Source of the DNA: Lactarius indigo
Lineage: Eukaryota > Basidiomycota > Agaricomycetes > Russulales > Russulaceae
Length of the DNA stretch: 64,000 nucleotides
Assembly: GCA_025766275.1 (NCBI GenBank)
Contig: JAFKAC010000115.1
Span: 1 to 64,000, forward strand
Reading direction: 5' to 3'
The notes under the pieces are model-generated. The model was not told where the DNA came from, ran no database searches, and saw only the letters and a list, made by a program, of their open reading frames with translations. Each line of letters starts with the position of its first letter. Position 1 is the first letter of the stretch. This document shows positions 1 through 11,709 of this stretch, piece after piece. Position numbers and translations under genes: made by a program.

Positions 1-179
1 GGTAACCTCCGTCCCTGGGGCGTGCCAGATACAATGGGGCAAGCACCGACACGGCTGTCCTTCCACCGGCTTTAGTTTCCTCTGACACGTCGCTCTCAGA
101 CAGTGTGATAGCTTTTGACAGAAAAAGGTACCTGGTGCTCCCTGTCATGCGACTCGCGAACTGGAGTGACGAAGAGTGA
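1..179 (+). pseudogene. 3' end of a DUF6534 membrane-protein gene (copy A, partial)
   Basis: The window opens inside the last exon of a DUF6534 gene; the rest lies upstream. The sequence aligns base for base with the tail of the copy ending at 32252, including the ending LADWSNKE (here LANWSDEE) and the TGA at 177-179. Near 36-39 the run reads ATGGGGCAAGC where the sister copy reads ATGGGAGCAAGC, a one-base loss that breaks the frame about 45 codons before the stop. The family is a seven-transmembrane-like, Agaricomycete-expanded protein of unknown function. The homology is secure. Whether the frameshift is real or a sequencing error is not. Confidence 0.6.
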
Positions 180-610
180 TATACGAGCGCACAGGAGAAT
201 AGGAGCGACGAAGTGATTATATTTTGGTGGCCCATTTTCGAGCCTTATAACTATTCGCACTGTACAGCTGACGTAAATCGAGAACCGGCGCATTCACTGC
301 GTCATTTTTACCGGGACCACACTACCTGTACATATCGAGCTTTCAACAACAGTGAGCCAACTCAGAGTCTTGTGACTTTGCACACTTCTTCGGTACGTGT
401 TAGACAATCTAGCTCCCAGGTAGTGCGTCGGACCACAGGGGTCATGGGGAAATACGACCATTAGAGTGCACAAACCATCGAAGTGAACCAGAATGGTGCG
501 CAGGCCAATCAGGAGATCTCACTCACTTGGGTTATACCTCTCACAGACATCGGTCACTAGGTAGGGCAGTGATCAGAGAGGACCCCGTCTGACGTGCGAC
601 AGCACAATTT
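1..610 (+). repeat. Duplicon matching 32073-32687
   Basis: This stretch is a near-identical copy of 32073-32687: the DUF6534 tail plus about 430 bases of its 3' flank. Weaker copies lie at about 36185-36420 and, inverted, at about 7870-8380. Similarity to the other copies stops at the motif GCACAATTT near 605-610, exactly where the truncated glyoxal oxidase begins. Confidence 0.8.
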
Positions 611-2759
611 CGGGAGTGCCACCATGTAAGGCATCACACGTTTAGATGGCTGGATAACAATATGTTATTCAATGGTTAGATGGGGAAAAAAAGTACAGAC
701 CATACGTTCGATGACCCAACTTGGGTTTGTGGCCTCCGGCTGAATGGACACACAATTGTCGAGAGCATTACTGCCAGAGTCAGAGCCACCACGGATCAGC
801 ACAGTTGTCTCGTCCGTGTAAGGAGCGCGTTGGGGAAGCAGAACTGAGGCGCCTTCAAAAGGGTAATTACGACCAGCAAGGGGGTTCCCAACGGAGCCAG
901 GGATATTGGGGAGAACTTGTACAGTAGCGAAGGTGACCGGGTCGAGAAGGCGCGCCTCATTGTAGTACCCTATCACCCTATGTCAGCTGACCTGTTAATT
1001 AAGCACTTTTAACGCACCAGCAAAGATAAGACCGCTAGGGAGAACGTGCAGGAATGGATACAGATTGTTGCGGTCAGTACGATTGAGCCAGTCCAAGAAC
1101 ACTTGTGTATCGCCACCAGGGGTGCGAGGTAGGATCTCAAGTGTCGGGACGGCCGGCCCATTCGGTCCATTCTCGCCACCCATCACCAGAACGCTGCCGT
1201 TCGACAAAACGAGCACTGTCGGATACCAACGTCCACTCTGTATAAGAGTGCCTCTCTGAGAACGAGTGTGCGAAGATGAACCTGTTACATCTACCTGAAG
1301 TATAAAATTCACTGGATCTTCCTCCCAGTCGTTCGTCCCATTCACCCCAGCCGATCCGTCTGGCGCATAAAGTCGCATTCCAAACGTCGATTCGTCCGAG
1401 TACCCACCAACGTTGAGGATTCGTCCCACTTTATCAGGAAGGACAACTGCACCCAAGCAGAAAACGTCCGATTTTACATGCATCTCACGCCACGCATGAG
1501 AAAAGTCATTGACCAGGCTCAGGTCAAGCTCGTATGCGCCAGTCGAGTTTTGGAATTCTGACGTGCCGAATTTCTCGAGGAAGGAGACTTTTCCGTTGAT
1601 CCCGACAGTAGCGAGCAGTGGAGGTACGAGGCCGAGAATCACCAGGGCACGCCATCGTGCAATCGCTCTCGGGGGCACTTGTTCCACCATTGTTGGTGAT
1701 ATCCGCGACATCCCCGCACCCTAGATCAAGCACCCGTTCTGTAAGTAGGAGCCTCACCCACTGCCACGGGACATACAGCACTCGTGTCCAAATTCCATAC
1801 CCGCCGCAGGGTATCCAAATGCTGAGCATTGAGAAAGGCAATTTTCAGCAGAGTTGTCGTCTGTCAGGATGATATGGTACGGGAACACGTGATTAGGCGC
1901 AGGTTCACTGACGATCCAAGAAATTGTGAGCAGTTGCACCGAATATATGTGGACATAAACGCACGCCAGACATCGAGAATATTCCCACTGTCCAGGAAGG
2001 TTTGTCGTCTGTACGGTCGGTGCAGCCCTAGAAGCGTAAACAGAGACCCGGTTCGATCCACCACGTGCTTCGCTAAAGTTTATCTTAGCTGCCCAGTCTA
2101 CACGACACACAGAAGTAAATCGGATAGCCTACATCTTATTGCCATCCCGGCGCGTTCGGCAATCAGAATCAGGGGCTATTAAAGCGCCGTCTACAAGACT
2201 GTCACCGCAGACTGTAACGGGGGAGGTACCGCTTAAATCGTGGCGCGATGATAGATTGACGATGAAACGTACGACATTGTACACCGTGTTCTAATCTTGC
2301 AAGCGTGAAGTTTTGAGCTGCGCACAAGGTAAGGCAGCTCTGGATGGTCAGGTTTTGGTCATCGGGAAGCTCTGTTTGGAAGACATGCAACTGCATGTTG
2401 TCCCTGAGTCATTGCTCTTTTTTCAGTGAAAAATGATTTCTCGTGCGCAGATAAAACGTACACCCTAATGCGGAATGAGTGTTAAAGAATGTTTCATGAT
2501 AGAAAGACAACGCAGTGGAACCCACGTGTAGCACCCCAACGAGGTCCACCCTAAGGGGAGAGTATCGTATTGTTGGAGGTGAAGATAATGGGTGTCACTG
2601 GAGTGAGGTCTGCTGTTATGAGACTCCGAAGGAGTCGCATGTATGAACTGTGGTTGGATGAGTGAGTACAAAAAGGCGAGGTAGGAGCTTAACACGTACT
2701 GGCACAACGGCAAGCAAAGCAGCAAGTTGAAAGGGAGTCGAACGCACTATACTCGCCAT
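611..2759 (-). pseudogene. WSC-domain glyoxal oxidase (copper radical oxidase), truncated copy 1
   Basis: Copper radical oxidases oxidise aldehydes or alcohols to make extracellular hydrogen peroxide. Reading down the minus strand from the ATG at 2759, I see a signal peptide (MASIVRSTPFQLAALLAVVP), a first WSC domain (GCYTDN.., near 2560-2160), a second WSC (2040-1640) and the glyoxal oxidase N-domain (1610-690). That domain has the expected Cys (DVFCLGAVVLPD) and Tyr (GRWYPTVLVL) of the Cys-Tyr radical cofactor. Exons match the complete paralogue at 23691-26717. Two lesions are clear. About 165 bases, including the CGG end of WSC2 and one intron, are missing at about 1640, which shifts the frame. 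The gene also stops after WVIERM..PSKRVMPYMVALP at about 611, losing the C-terminal DUF1929 half with the copper-binding YH and H. It cannot encode an active enzyme. Confidence 0.85.
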
Positions 2760-3542
2760 GTAGATGTGCTGGTGAATACGAAATGAGGTTCTTAAGGTAT
2801 TCGAGTGCAGGGGGAGAAGGGAGCATTAGAAGGTGACACGACGTCAAATGGACGATGGCTCACCTTCCGAGGGAGGAAATAGTACCAGGTGCCTACACAA
2901 CGGTCATAATATGTCCCAGGGTTTATGGTGTTTGTTGGGGACGGGGCTCTGGACCCGGCGATCTGGGAGAAGAGCTACCATCGTTCTTCAATATGGGGAT
3001 ATCAGCCCAACCGAATGCTTCATATTTGCATAAGTGACCGGAAGCATGTGCATGGAGAGGCAGAAACCGAGGAGTGAGCCGAGAGGAGAATCAGAATCAA
3101 GTGAGATGGACAAGATCTTGTCTGTTCAAAGTTGTGGCAGTTGGAAACTGCGTGTTGGTCACGTGGTCGTGATGGTGGATGCGGTGCCGGATACTGCCAA
3201 GGGTACCGCACGTCGCTGCCGGCTCGGATGTCGAGTACCGAGTTGATCCCATCCTACCATCACTTCACAGGATCATTATCAAGGCTGCTATCTACTACTG
3301 TATATGTCAAGTCCAGTAACCTCGTCGCCTACGGGGAGTGACCCCCGACATCAATCAAATGACCTTTGAAATGACCTTCAATGCACGACCCGGAGATAGT
3401 GCGTAATATGCGGGAGCGACAGCCCCGTCAAGGAAGTATCGCTAATAATCTGATTGGATGTCAACTGCCGGATTTCGATTTTGGGGTCATTGTGTTCTAG
3501 AATGGAATCCCGACGTGCCAGCTAGGCAACGCACACTCCTTT
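2760..3542. other. Upstream flank of glyoxal oxidase copy 1
   Basis: No gene recognised. The stretch around 2860-2930 (GAGGGAGGAAATAGTACCAG..) resembles the flank of copy 2 near 26815-26860, so the glyoxal oxidase duplication included the promoter. Small ORFs here show no family resemblance. Confidence 0.4.
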
Positions 3543-3632
3543 TTGGGAGGCTTCTCGGTGTCCCTGGACCCATGCGCGATTTTATTTGCTCCAATGGCCA
3601 CACATGGCTGCATGACTATGGACCGTGATGTA

Positions 3633-3644
3633 GACGCCTTCCGA
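3633..3644 (+). repeat. Target-site duplication, left copy (LINE)
   Basis: GACGCCTTCCGA, identical to 5597-5608, directly abuts the 5'-truncated LINE end. Confidence 0.9.
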
Positions 3645-5596
3645 CGCCCTACAAAAGGGCGTCAAATGGGCCTCACAGATCAGGCGAGCAGTGGCACCAA
3701 GTTGGGGTATCACCCCGAAACGCGCCCGACAACTTTACATCGGAGTCGCAATACCAAGGACACTTTACGCAGTCGACATATGGGGAAGTCACGCCGCAAA
3801 AGACGAAACATCAAGCGAATTAGGGAGGACAAAAAAAGAAGAAACAAGCTGAACTCCGTACAAAGAGCCGGCACACTAGCCATCACAGGCGGGCTCCGTA
3901 CCTCCCCAACTGACACGCTCAACGTGCACGCAGACACCATCCCGATGCATCTGGAAATAGAAAAACACCTCTTCAGAGCAGCATCCCGCATCGCAACGTT
4001 GCCGCCAGAGCACCCCCTTTACAAACCCGCAAGAAAGGCCGCAAATAAGAACATCAAGAGACACAAATCCCCACTTCACGACCTGATGCAAACGTTCAGC
4101 ATCAGGCCGGACGACTTCGAAACAATTCCGGCCATAGGCACAAACCCGGCAACAGCACACAAAAGACCATTCGGTATAGAGATAGCGGGCAACAAAGAAG
4201 CATCAAAGAAAGCCGACAAGGAAGGAAGCGAAGAAATCAAAGTATATTCGGACGGCTCAGCTCAAGACGGGAAAGTCAGCGCCGCCGCCATCCTGATCAG
4301 ACCGGGAAAAGTCCCATGCGCGCTACACTTCCACCTGGGAGACGCAAAACACCACACGGTGTTCGAAGCGGAGTTGGTAGGACTCCTTTTAGGCTTACAC
4401 CTAATCAAGACGGAGAAAAAGGGCAGAACCAGCTATGCACTGGGAGCAGACAACCAAGCTGCAATAGGCGCACTGGCTACCCCAAACAATAGATCGGGAC
4501 ACTACCTAGCAGACAGCTGCCTATCCTCCGCACACAGCATCCGAAACGAGAGAGGCACGGCAAACTACAGACTCACAGTGCGCTGGACTGCAGGTCACGT
4601 CGGCATTGACGGAAACGAACAAGCAGACGCGGAAGCGAAAGCAGCCGCAGAAGGAAAGACATCGCAAGCATCCGACCTCCCAAAAATACTCAAGAAATCT
4701 CTACGGAAGAACAAATCGGCCACCAGACAACACTGCAAAAGTGTACTCAAAGAAATCTGGAAAGAGGAATGGGCCCTATCCCCACGCGCAGAAAAACTGA
4801 AACGATTTGGCTTCACTTCTCCGTCTGACAAATTCCTTAAGCTGACGAGCGTTCCGAACCTATCCAGGAAAGGAGCCAGCTGGCTATATCAGATAAGAGT
4901 GGGCCACTTCCCGCTCAACGCGTACCTGAACAGATTCAAAAGAGTCGACAAACCAAACTGTCCAGCGTGTGGCTATCATACGGAGAACGCCCAACACTTC
5001 CTGCTAGACTGTCCGGCCTATGCACACGAGAGATGGGCGCTCACGAAAAAGCGCAACCCCAAAGAGCAAGACTTCGCGAAAATCATCACGAACCCGAAAA
5101 CCATTATTCAAGTAGTGAATTACATACAAGACACGGGGAGATTTACGCAGGATAATAACAGCGCGCGTAGGGCAGCAGAGAAAGGAAGAGACCGAAGAAG
5201 ACACCCACCAAACAACACGCTCCAATAACTACACAACCCCCCCACCCTGAACCCGTCAAAACCCCATCTCCACAACTTGCCGAACCCAACACATACAGGT
5301 TCATTCAAGGGACGTAGTAGAAGGCGGTAGACGAAGGAAGCGGCCATGCCCCACTCACCAAGACCATCGCAACCCAAGCCGCGCCTTGCGCCACGGCGAT
5401 CCAATCGCCCCACCAACTTCAACGCTTGACAAGAAGCTAAGCTTTTCCACTCCGGAAAAGGGGAGACTTAAGATGAAAGGGTAGAGCACAGAAAGCGGAG
5501 AGACACGGTCGCGTAGATACAGATGCAAGTGTAGTGCTACATAGGGTACTATTCCCTCAGGCGCACAAAAATGGATTCAAAAAAAAAAAAAAAAAA
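3645..5596 (+). mobile_element. 5'-truncated non-LTR retrotransposon (LINE) with poly(A) tail
   Basis: The insertion is bounded by a 12-bp direct repeat, GACGCCTTCCGA, at 3633-3644 and 5597-5608. It ends in a run of about 18 A (5579-5596). Only the 3' part of ORF2 is present: the end of the reverse-transcriptase region, RNase H and the C-terminal zinc-binding motif. The catalytic palm and the endonuclease are missing. This is the classic signature of target-primed reverse transcription that stopped early. Most of the remaining 3' part (4230-5228) is free of stops, so the insertion is probably fairly young. Confidence 0.92.
3646..5228 (+). pseudogene. LINE ORF2 C-terminus: RT tail, RNase H and zinc-binding motif
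   Basis: The true frame starts at 3646, where ALQKGVKWASQIRRAV and LYIGVAIPRTLYAVDIW (to about 3800) are typical of fungal LINE sequence after the RT palm. It then slips by one base around the A-run at 3832-3839 into the long frame read to 5228. That frame opens with VQRAGTLAITGGLRT. RNase H follows with its acidic residues in YSDGSAQDG (about 4245), FEAELVG (about 4365) and GADNQAA (about 4443), and the His/Asp in GHVGIDGNEQAD (about 4595). A CPACGY..HFLLDC zinc motif lies at about 4960-5010. The 561-codon frame from 3543 begins with about 34 codons of flanking DNA that do not belong to the element. It is non-autonomous as it stands. Confidence 0.88.
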
Positions 5597-5608
5597 GACG
5601 CCTTCCGA
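5597..5608 (+). repeat. Target-site duplication, right copy (LINE)
   Basis: GACGCCTTCCGA follows the poly(A) tail immediately and repeats 3633-3644. Confidence 0.9.
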
Positions 5609-7860
5609 ATTGCGCACATTGGTAGGCCTTGTTCGAAGAAATTGACAGTTGCTCTTGCCCCGCCTACTTTTGTTGGCCGTTATTTTTTGGTTGCTATTCA
5701 CCGCACTGGTTTTCAAAATTCCATGCAAACGTCATCCCAGTATCTTCCCGCTTTGAGCGGAGTCCCGACTTTTCTTGAGCTTGTGCTATGGGAACAGCAA
5801 TAACTTGCATTCTTGGTGTTATTCATATTCTTAATATTGTTTGCAGAAGCACGTTCTCTGCCGCCGAGACGTCTTCTCCGGTTCGAAGGTGGAGGCCGCA
5901 CATGCTTATTTACACCCAGACCATATGACCCCAGGCACAGTGGTCCTAAAACTGAGCAAGGAAGCTAGCTACACCCAAATACGTGGCAAGCGAGCGTCAT
6001 AACACAAAGCACACTGTGCTATCAAACCTTGTACCTGGTCACTTGACTTTTCGCCTGCTTGTCCCTGCTTTTCTTCCTCCTGGTTTTTATCAGTGCCTCA
6101 CGAAGCGCGTAGCACCACGCTCCGCTGAGGCAGGGATTCGAAGAGAAGCTGCCAATCGTTTTCGGGCCGAACCCGATCTCGGATCTCGACTGCGACTCGT
6201 CTCGCAATGAGTGCTATTGTATCTACCCAGAAAGCGTGAACCATCTACCACGCGATATTCGTATCCTCGTGCGAGGTAAGGCAAATATTTTCGACTGCGG
6301 TCTCCTGTCCATTGCGACCCCGTGGGACACGCCGCAGATTAAGGCGCGGGCACGGCGTACTATAGATATCGGTTCTGGTGCTTCGGCCAACATTTGGATA
6401 CGTGATGAAGAAGCAAGGAGAGAACAATGCGAGGCACAGACAGAGATCACCATTTCCCGCTTCCCTAAATTAATGTAGTGTCTCCCGGGAAAGCTGACAG
6501 CTTCTATCACCGGGGCTTCTGAGTCTAACTCAAGTATCGTTGGAGGAATGTGCATCTCCTCGTGCCTGACGTAAACCGACCCCCTTCTCGACATGTGGCT
6601 CTGTCACCAGTTGCCCCCGAAGGCTATCAGATGGTGCGCATCCAGGCGCACAGTATTCTCCGTCTATTTCAGGATGTCGGAGATGTGTACGCGACGCAGG
6701 CAGGAGTTCTCAGGGTCCAGGGTTGCACATTATTGCCAACACGTGAGACAACTTCGCTTCGTTTATCCTCAGCAGACTGACTCTCTATGACTAGGGTGCC
6801 TACCACGATGAACGACTTGGCATACACGACGCCGCCAACATTCGAGGTCTCGTCCTTCCGATTCCTGCTCTGTCCCTGACCGATCTCCTGAGGGTTCTCT
6901 CGACGCCTTCACTGGCATCGAGTTCCAGGATGACCGAGATTTTTCCACACGAGTACTACGCACGCGATCAGATTGCGGGAATAGACCCCAATTCGTCGGG
7001 TGAAGAATTCGCCGAGTGCCAGTGTATGCCCAGCCCCTTCAAGCTTCACGCATCACGGCCCATCGCGCGCACTGTGAGAAAGCTCCTCTGAGCAATGTCT
7101 ACCAGTCTGATGCAGATCGCACCAATACCTCATGCGCGCCCGATCTTAGGCTATTCTGGCAAAATCTTTGGCAAAATGCCATCTCGTATCACTGGAATAT
7201 ATAAATTAACAGTCAACCAAGCAAGTAGTGAACAGGAGAGACACGTTACTCCAGTAATACACTCGGTAGTCCATGTAAAGCTCCGCTGTCGCAAAGGACA
7301 CGTGAGCAATATATGGGGCCGAGGTCGTCAATGCATCAATCTCGGTGCAACGAGATTCCGATTGAAGTTCCGATTGAACATGCCGATACGCGTATAATAC
7401 ACACGCGACCATACAAGATGTCTGAGGTGAGTTCATAATTATCTTGCGTCTTACGGTAGATGGCAGTGTCAGCAGCGTGGTCCTTCACTCCCAAACCACA
7501 CCACCCTGGCTATTTCGGGGGGGGGCACTAATTGATGTGGTCAAGTTGGCCCCGATATCGTCTCTCTCTAATCCTGGGTAGATCGGCACGTCCAATGATC
7601 TTGCGACGAGTGCGACTCAGGCCTCTCTAGCTGCAATAAAGCAAGGAAGTGCTCTAGAAACCAAGATCTCACATATTGCCACCCTCGCTGGCCCATTGCT
7701 TTGAACCCCTCACAGTGCGGGGTAAGTCCTCCATATATTTCCTCAAACAATCACCCATTCTGATATTGGTCTCACCAGGAAGTGAGGCAGTGCAGGGAAG
7801 TGTGTGAAATGGTGGTGCGAAAGCTGGCCAAAGTCGCTTGCAGAACCGCAAACCTCGTGA
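5609..7860. other. No recognisable gene
   Basis: Several short frames are open, for example codons around 6790-7090 on the plus strand reading AYHDERLGIHDAANIRGLVLP, but I cannot place them in a family. The first 195 bases continue, in frame, an ORF interrupted by the LINE. A G-run lies near 7519-7526. I see no convincing gene; decayed coding sequence is likely in part. Confidence 0.3.
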
Positions 7861-7869
7861 TTGATGTCT

Positions 7870-8380
7870 GAGAGATATACCCGTGATGAGAAAAATCCCC
7901 AGGTTGGTCTGCAGACTATTCTGGGTTCAATTCAAAAGTTCGTGCATTTTGATGGCCGTATTTCCACATGACTCATATGGTCTGACGAACTACCAGGGAG
8001 TTGGACAATGTCAAACTGAACACGTATTGAAGAAGTGCACAAAGTCAAAAGGCTATGAGTCGGCTCACTGTTGAATGATCGACTGACTCAACATTATTAA
8101 TAGAGATACGCTACGGGTAATTTTTATAATCAGGTAGTGTAGTTACAGTGAAAATGACACAGTGAATGCGTCAGTTCTCAATCTACGTTAGTTGTACAGT
8201 GCAAATGATTATAAGGCTCGAAAACAAGCCACCAAACGCGATGGCGGTCAACCACCACTTCGTTGCTCTTCCTCCATGCGCTTGCATACCGCTCTTCTCT
8301 ACTCTAGTTCGAACCTAATCCGAGTTGATGACAGGGGGTACCGGATACCTTTCTTCATCGAAAGCTATCACACTGTCTGA
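7870..8380 (-). repeat. Inverted copy of the DUF6534 3'-flank duplicon
   Basis: Read on the minus strand, this follows the DUF6534 copy B and repeats blocks seen at 180-500, 32250-32580 and 35870-36330 (for example the GTGCGTCGGACCACAG and CGTGTTTGACAATCTAGC neighbourhoods). It shows that the duplicated unit includes a few hundred bases beyond the gene. Confidence 0.6.
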
Positions 8381-10266
8381 GAGCGACTTGTCAGAAGTAA
8401 CTAGAGCTGGTGGAAGTCTCTTCGGGACAGTAGCGTTGGTGCTTGCATCCGTTGTTTCTTTCACACCCATGGGACGGTGGTACCTGGCCGTACATTGAGC
8501 TGGCTGAACGTGGCAACAAGGCCCGGTCCGTTCAGCGTCTCGCGGAGGTGATCTCGTGAGTTCAGGCTAGGAATGGATGTCAAAAATCAAGAAGATCGAA
8601 GAGGAGTAACGAATGAAGACGCACATGGCCATGAACCCACAAATTGAGCCGAAAAACGATGAAGAGGGACGGGATATATATAAGCGTATCGTGATACTTG
8701 GCAACTTTGTTCAACGATTTAATGTTTGACTAGAGACAGGAGGTAAAGGTGAACCGTACCAAGGCGAGGCAAATGACAGAAAACACTCTGAAAAACAGCA
8801 CAATTGTCACAAAGGAGTAAATGCCGATTGGCGCACTGGCTCACAAGTCAAGTGTGCCACAATTGATAGAATAAATCGCGAGAAGGTTTAACACATTATT
8901 TGTTCTAGAGTGTGTCATATAAACAGAAAGTCAGCGACTTTGCAATATTCGGGTGTGAACGTACCTCTGGACTTGAGTGCGGTTACTCAAGAGGTGATAA
9001 ACCATTCCGACAGTAATAGGACGCGCCAAGGACCTTGCAAGATAACGAAGCAAAGTAAAACTCCTAGTATGAATAGTAATTAGACCGCTGCCTGCACTGC
9101 CCACGTCATCAGACAAGAAGCAAACGTGCCTTAAAGTCGTCGGGTTCGATTTGTGTATGTGCTTCACGCTGTATGCATAATTTGTGAGAAAAACAAGGAA
9201 ACGGACATTTGCAGCTACGGCTGACATTTCTGCGCTGTACACTGAAGATGATAGTAATGCGTCAGCGACCCACAAATAAAGGAGCAGAAGAGAGAAAAAT
9301 ACCGATCCCAAGGCCTTACAATAGTGGGTCAAAAATAAGTTGAAAATCTGGCGGAATACTACCGTGGAGGAACTCACTGAATTCTATCAGTGAGACAATG
9401 GACTGCTCATGTGAGTGAGTGCCAGCTCCGAATAAACCGTGTATACGTACGATCCCTGCTGGCAGGTACAGAGAACCCCCCCACTGGACTAAAATAAGTC
9501 TCGCACAGATGAAACAAACCAGTAAACTTACGACAATAGATCCTATACACGTAGAATCTAGATCAATGTCAGTAAGAGCCGCTTCACTGGCGTGAACTCC
9601 CCATGAAGACGCACTGTTGTACAGAAACCTCAAGAACAACTGGTTATATATGCATAAGAATTGCGGATAAAATCAGTCACAACAGACTGGCGCACGGTAA
9701 GAAAAAATTATAGCCTTTAGGAATTTGTAAGTCTCAGATAAGTTCTGTGTCATGGTAGACGTACGGTTGGCTCCTAGAAACCGATAAGAACTTCAGACAG
9801 CACAGTACTTTTGGAGTGGCTTACCATGGGTGGGATCCAGTGAATTGATAATCGCCAAAATTTGTAACGCCAAACCGATAAGTCATATAAATACAGAAAA
9901 CTAGGTTGACCGTGTCAACGAGCCTAGTTGAAGAAGATATCACTATCATGCAGTTGATAAGGAAGCTCTCAAAGATGTATACGTCATAAAAGTGACCTGC
10001 AAAGGCTTCATGACGATCCCGAGTATGGAACATAGTAGCATATGGGGACCCTTACAAAGGACTTTAGAGGCCACCGATCCTGTGAACTGTGACTATTGAA
10101 GTAGGAATAAACTTGCAACCAGGTGACACCGTAGATACTAGATGGTCGATCCGGCAAGATCAGATACTGCAATAGCATATTACTGACAGTGAGATGCACA
10201 TGGACGAGAGGACAGTGCCGATGAACAACGCCCAAGGGTGTTGTCTACAGGGATTAATGCGGGCAT
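8315..10266 (-). pseudogene. DUF6534 membrane-protein gene, inverted copy B
   Basis: The only full copy on the minus strand. The ATG at 10266 opens MPALIPVDNTLG, and introns match the other copies. Exon 2 gives IIYGVTWLQVYSYFNSHSS and DRWPLKSF, and exon 4 gives LVDTVNLVFCIYMTYRFG. The last exon carries NSRDHLRETLN near 8560. Two one-base losses in G runs break it. CTTGGGGCG has become CTTGGGCG in exon 1 (near 10230). TGGGGTG has become TGGGTG in the last exon, giving a stop at 8461-8463; the family-type stop is at 8315-8317. Otherwise splice sites look intact, so sequencing error in homopolymers is a real alternative to decay. Function of the family is unknown; it is predicted to be multi-pass membrane. 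Confidence 0.75.
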
Positions 10267-10980
10267 GGCAGATAAAAGTCAATGCGAGAGAATAAGATGA
10301 CAAACGGAAGGGGAGAAAAGGTGGGATGGGCAGCCGACTACCCAACTCACAGCGCTGCTGATAACAGCCTCTGTCGTGGAGCCGGCACAAATAAGATGAC
10401 TCGATGACGATGGAAGGTCAAAAAGAATGATCCCATCAGGAGCATGTCCACGTATGTTTCAAGTCGGCAGAGGACTGACAGAGGTGATTTTCCGCTAGCC
10501 CCGAGCGGCCCGGTGAGGGTTGTGCTGACCATGTGGAAATCCATACGTAAGAGAGTGGAGAATTAAGCCGCCTACGTTACGCACAAGTAAACCACGATGA
10601 GAAAGAGAACGTGTTGGATTCAGCTCGGTATGGACACAGTCCGACATCGAGGCTAGACCGACATATTAGATAATCGTTTTATTACCGTAGTTAAACGGGT
10701 TATCTCAAGGTTATCTGTGAATCATGTTGAGGAGATTTAGGAGAACCCTCCCCATGTGGCACGCCACAACCTATACTAATAACGGTTGTACATGCCGGTG
10801 GGGTTTGTCCTTTGGAAAATCAAGGCTATGTTATTGTAAGTACGTCTTACGGTCTTGGCGAATTTCGAACCCTGCTTGGCGCGAATCGAACCCTGGGGCG
10901 CGATTCGCATGTCACTGGCGGCTCTATTTACACTACTGCAGTACGTCCTATATCAAGCTACAGTGATCGGCACCTTCATT
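10267..10980 (-). promoter_or_regulatory. Upstream flank of DUF6534 copy B
   Basis: The first 300 bases upstream of the ATG repeat, inverted, the sequence found upstream of every plus-strand copy (compare 30120-30300, 37680-37849 and 47360-47551), including the TGATGGGATCATT block. A shared promoter is likely. I do not see a convincing TATA box. Beyond about 10560 nothing is recognised. Confidence 0.45.
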
Positions 10981-11359
10981 GTGCTTCATACTTCTTGCAT
11001 ACCTTCTTGCGCTACTAGTATCTCGAGTCACCCTTGATATCACCCGATTTTGGCCGAGTTCAAAGACGATCTCTATAAGCTGCTCTACTCTTTCAATCCG
11101 ACTGTAGAGTAGCCGAGCGCTGAGCACCGAGGAACTATTCACGACGAGGCTTACTGCATCGGGGAAGGTGTGTATATCGTAGCATTGAAGTTTCTTCTCA
11201 AGTTCTCCATGACTGCGACGATGATTGACGAAGCGCTTTATAAATTCGAAGCTGCACATTGTGCATGAGTGTGTGCATTTAATATTAAAGAAATAGATGA
11301 CCTAGGCATTGCTACCTGTCTAAAGTCACATAAAGCCCTGGCGGCTCGGAATAGCCATA

Positions 11360-11700
11360 TGCATTGTAGCGGCCTCGCCGACGTAGATGACGCCCATACC
11401 GCCTTCCATCCGCCAATCCTGACTCCCACTGCCGTGGCGGCCGTCCGCCGCACATCGTCCGCCAAGTCGCCGTCCCCTCCCGTTAACAGAACCATCCTCG
11501 GCTCGCCAGCTCAAGCTTGAGGGTCTGGTCAAGGGCCTCGATGTCGCTACCTGCAAACGTGGCGAAATGCATTGCGAGTGAATGTTGTGCGCGCAAGACG
11601 TGCATGTGCAGGGTGTTTGTGGTAAGTGGCAAGAATGTACTCACGGGTATGTAAGATCCAATAATGGAAGCGGCGTTACAGTACAGCAGCAGATTTTGCT
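11360..11700 (-). pseudogene. NAPE-PLD-like metallo-beta-lactamase-fold hydrolase, C-terminal remnant 1
   Basis: N-acyl-phosphatidylethanolamine phospholipase D releases N-acylethanolamines and belongs to the metallo-beta-lactamase superfamily. On the minus strand the order of conserved C-terminal pieces is kept: SIIGSYIPV near 11650, then AMHFATFAGSDIEALDQ at about 11575, then WRMEGGMGVIYVGE at about 11412. These fall in different frames and the metal-binding HxHxDH half is absent. The family call rests on remembered consensus (IGAY.P, HF.TF.GS..EAL, EGGFGV.DVGE) and is moderate. It pairs with the remnant at 14530-14900. Confidence 0.45.
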
Positions 11701-11709
11701 TACAGGGTC

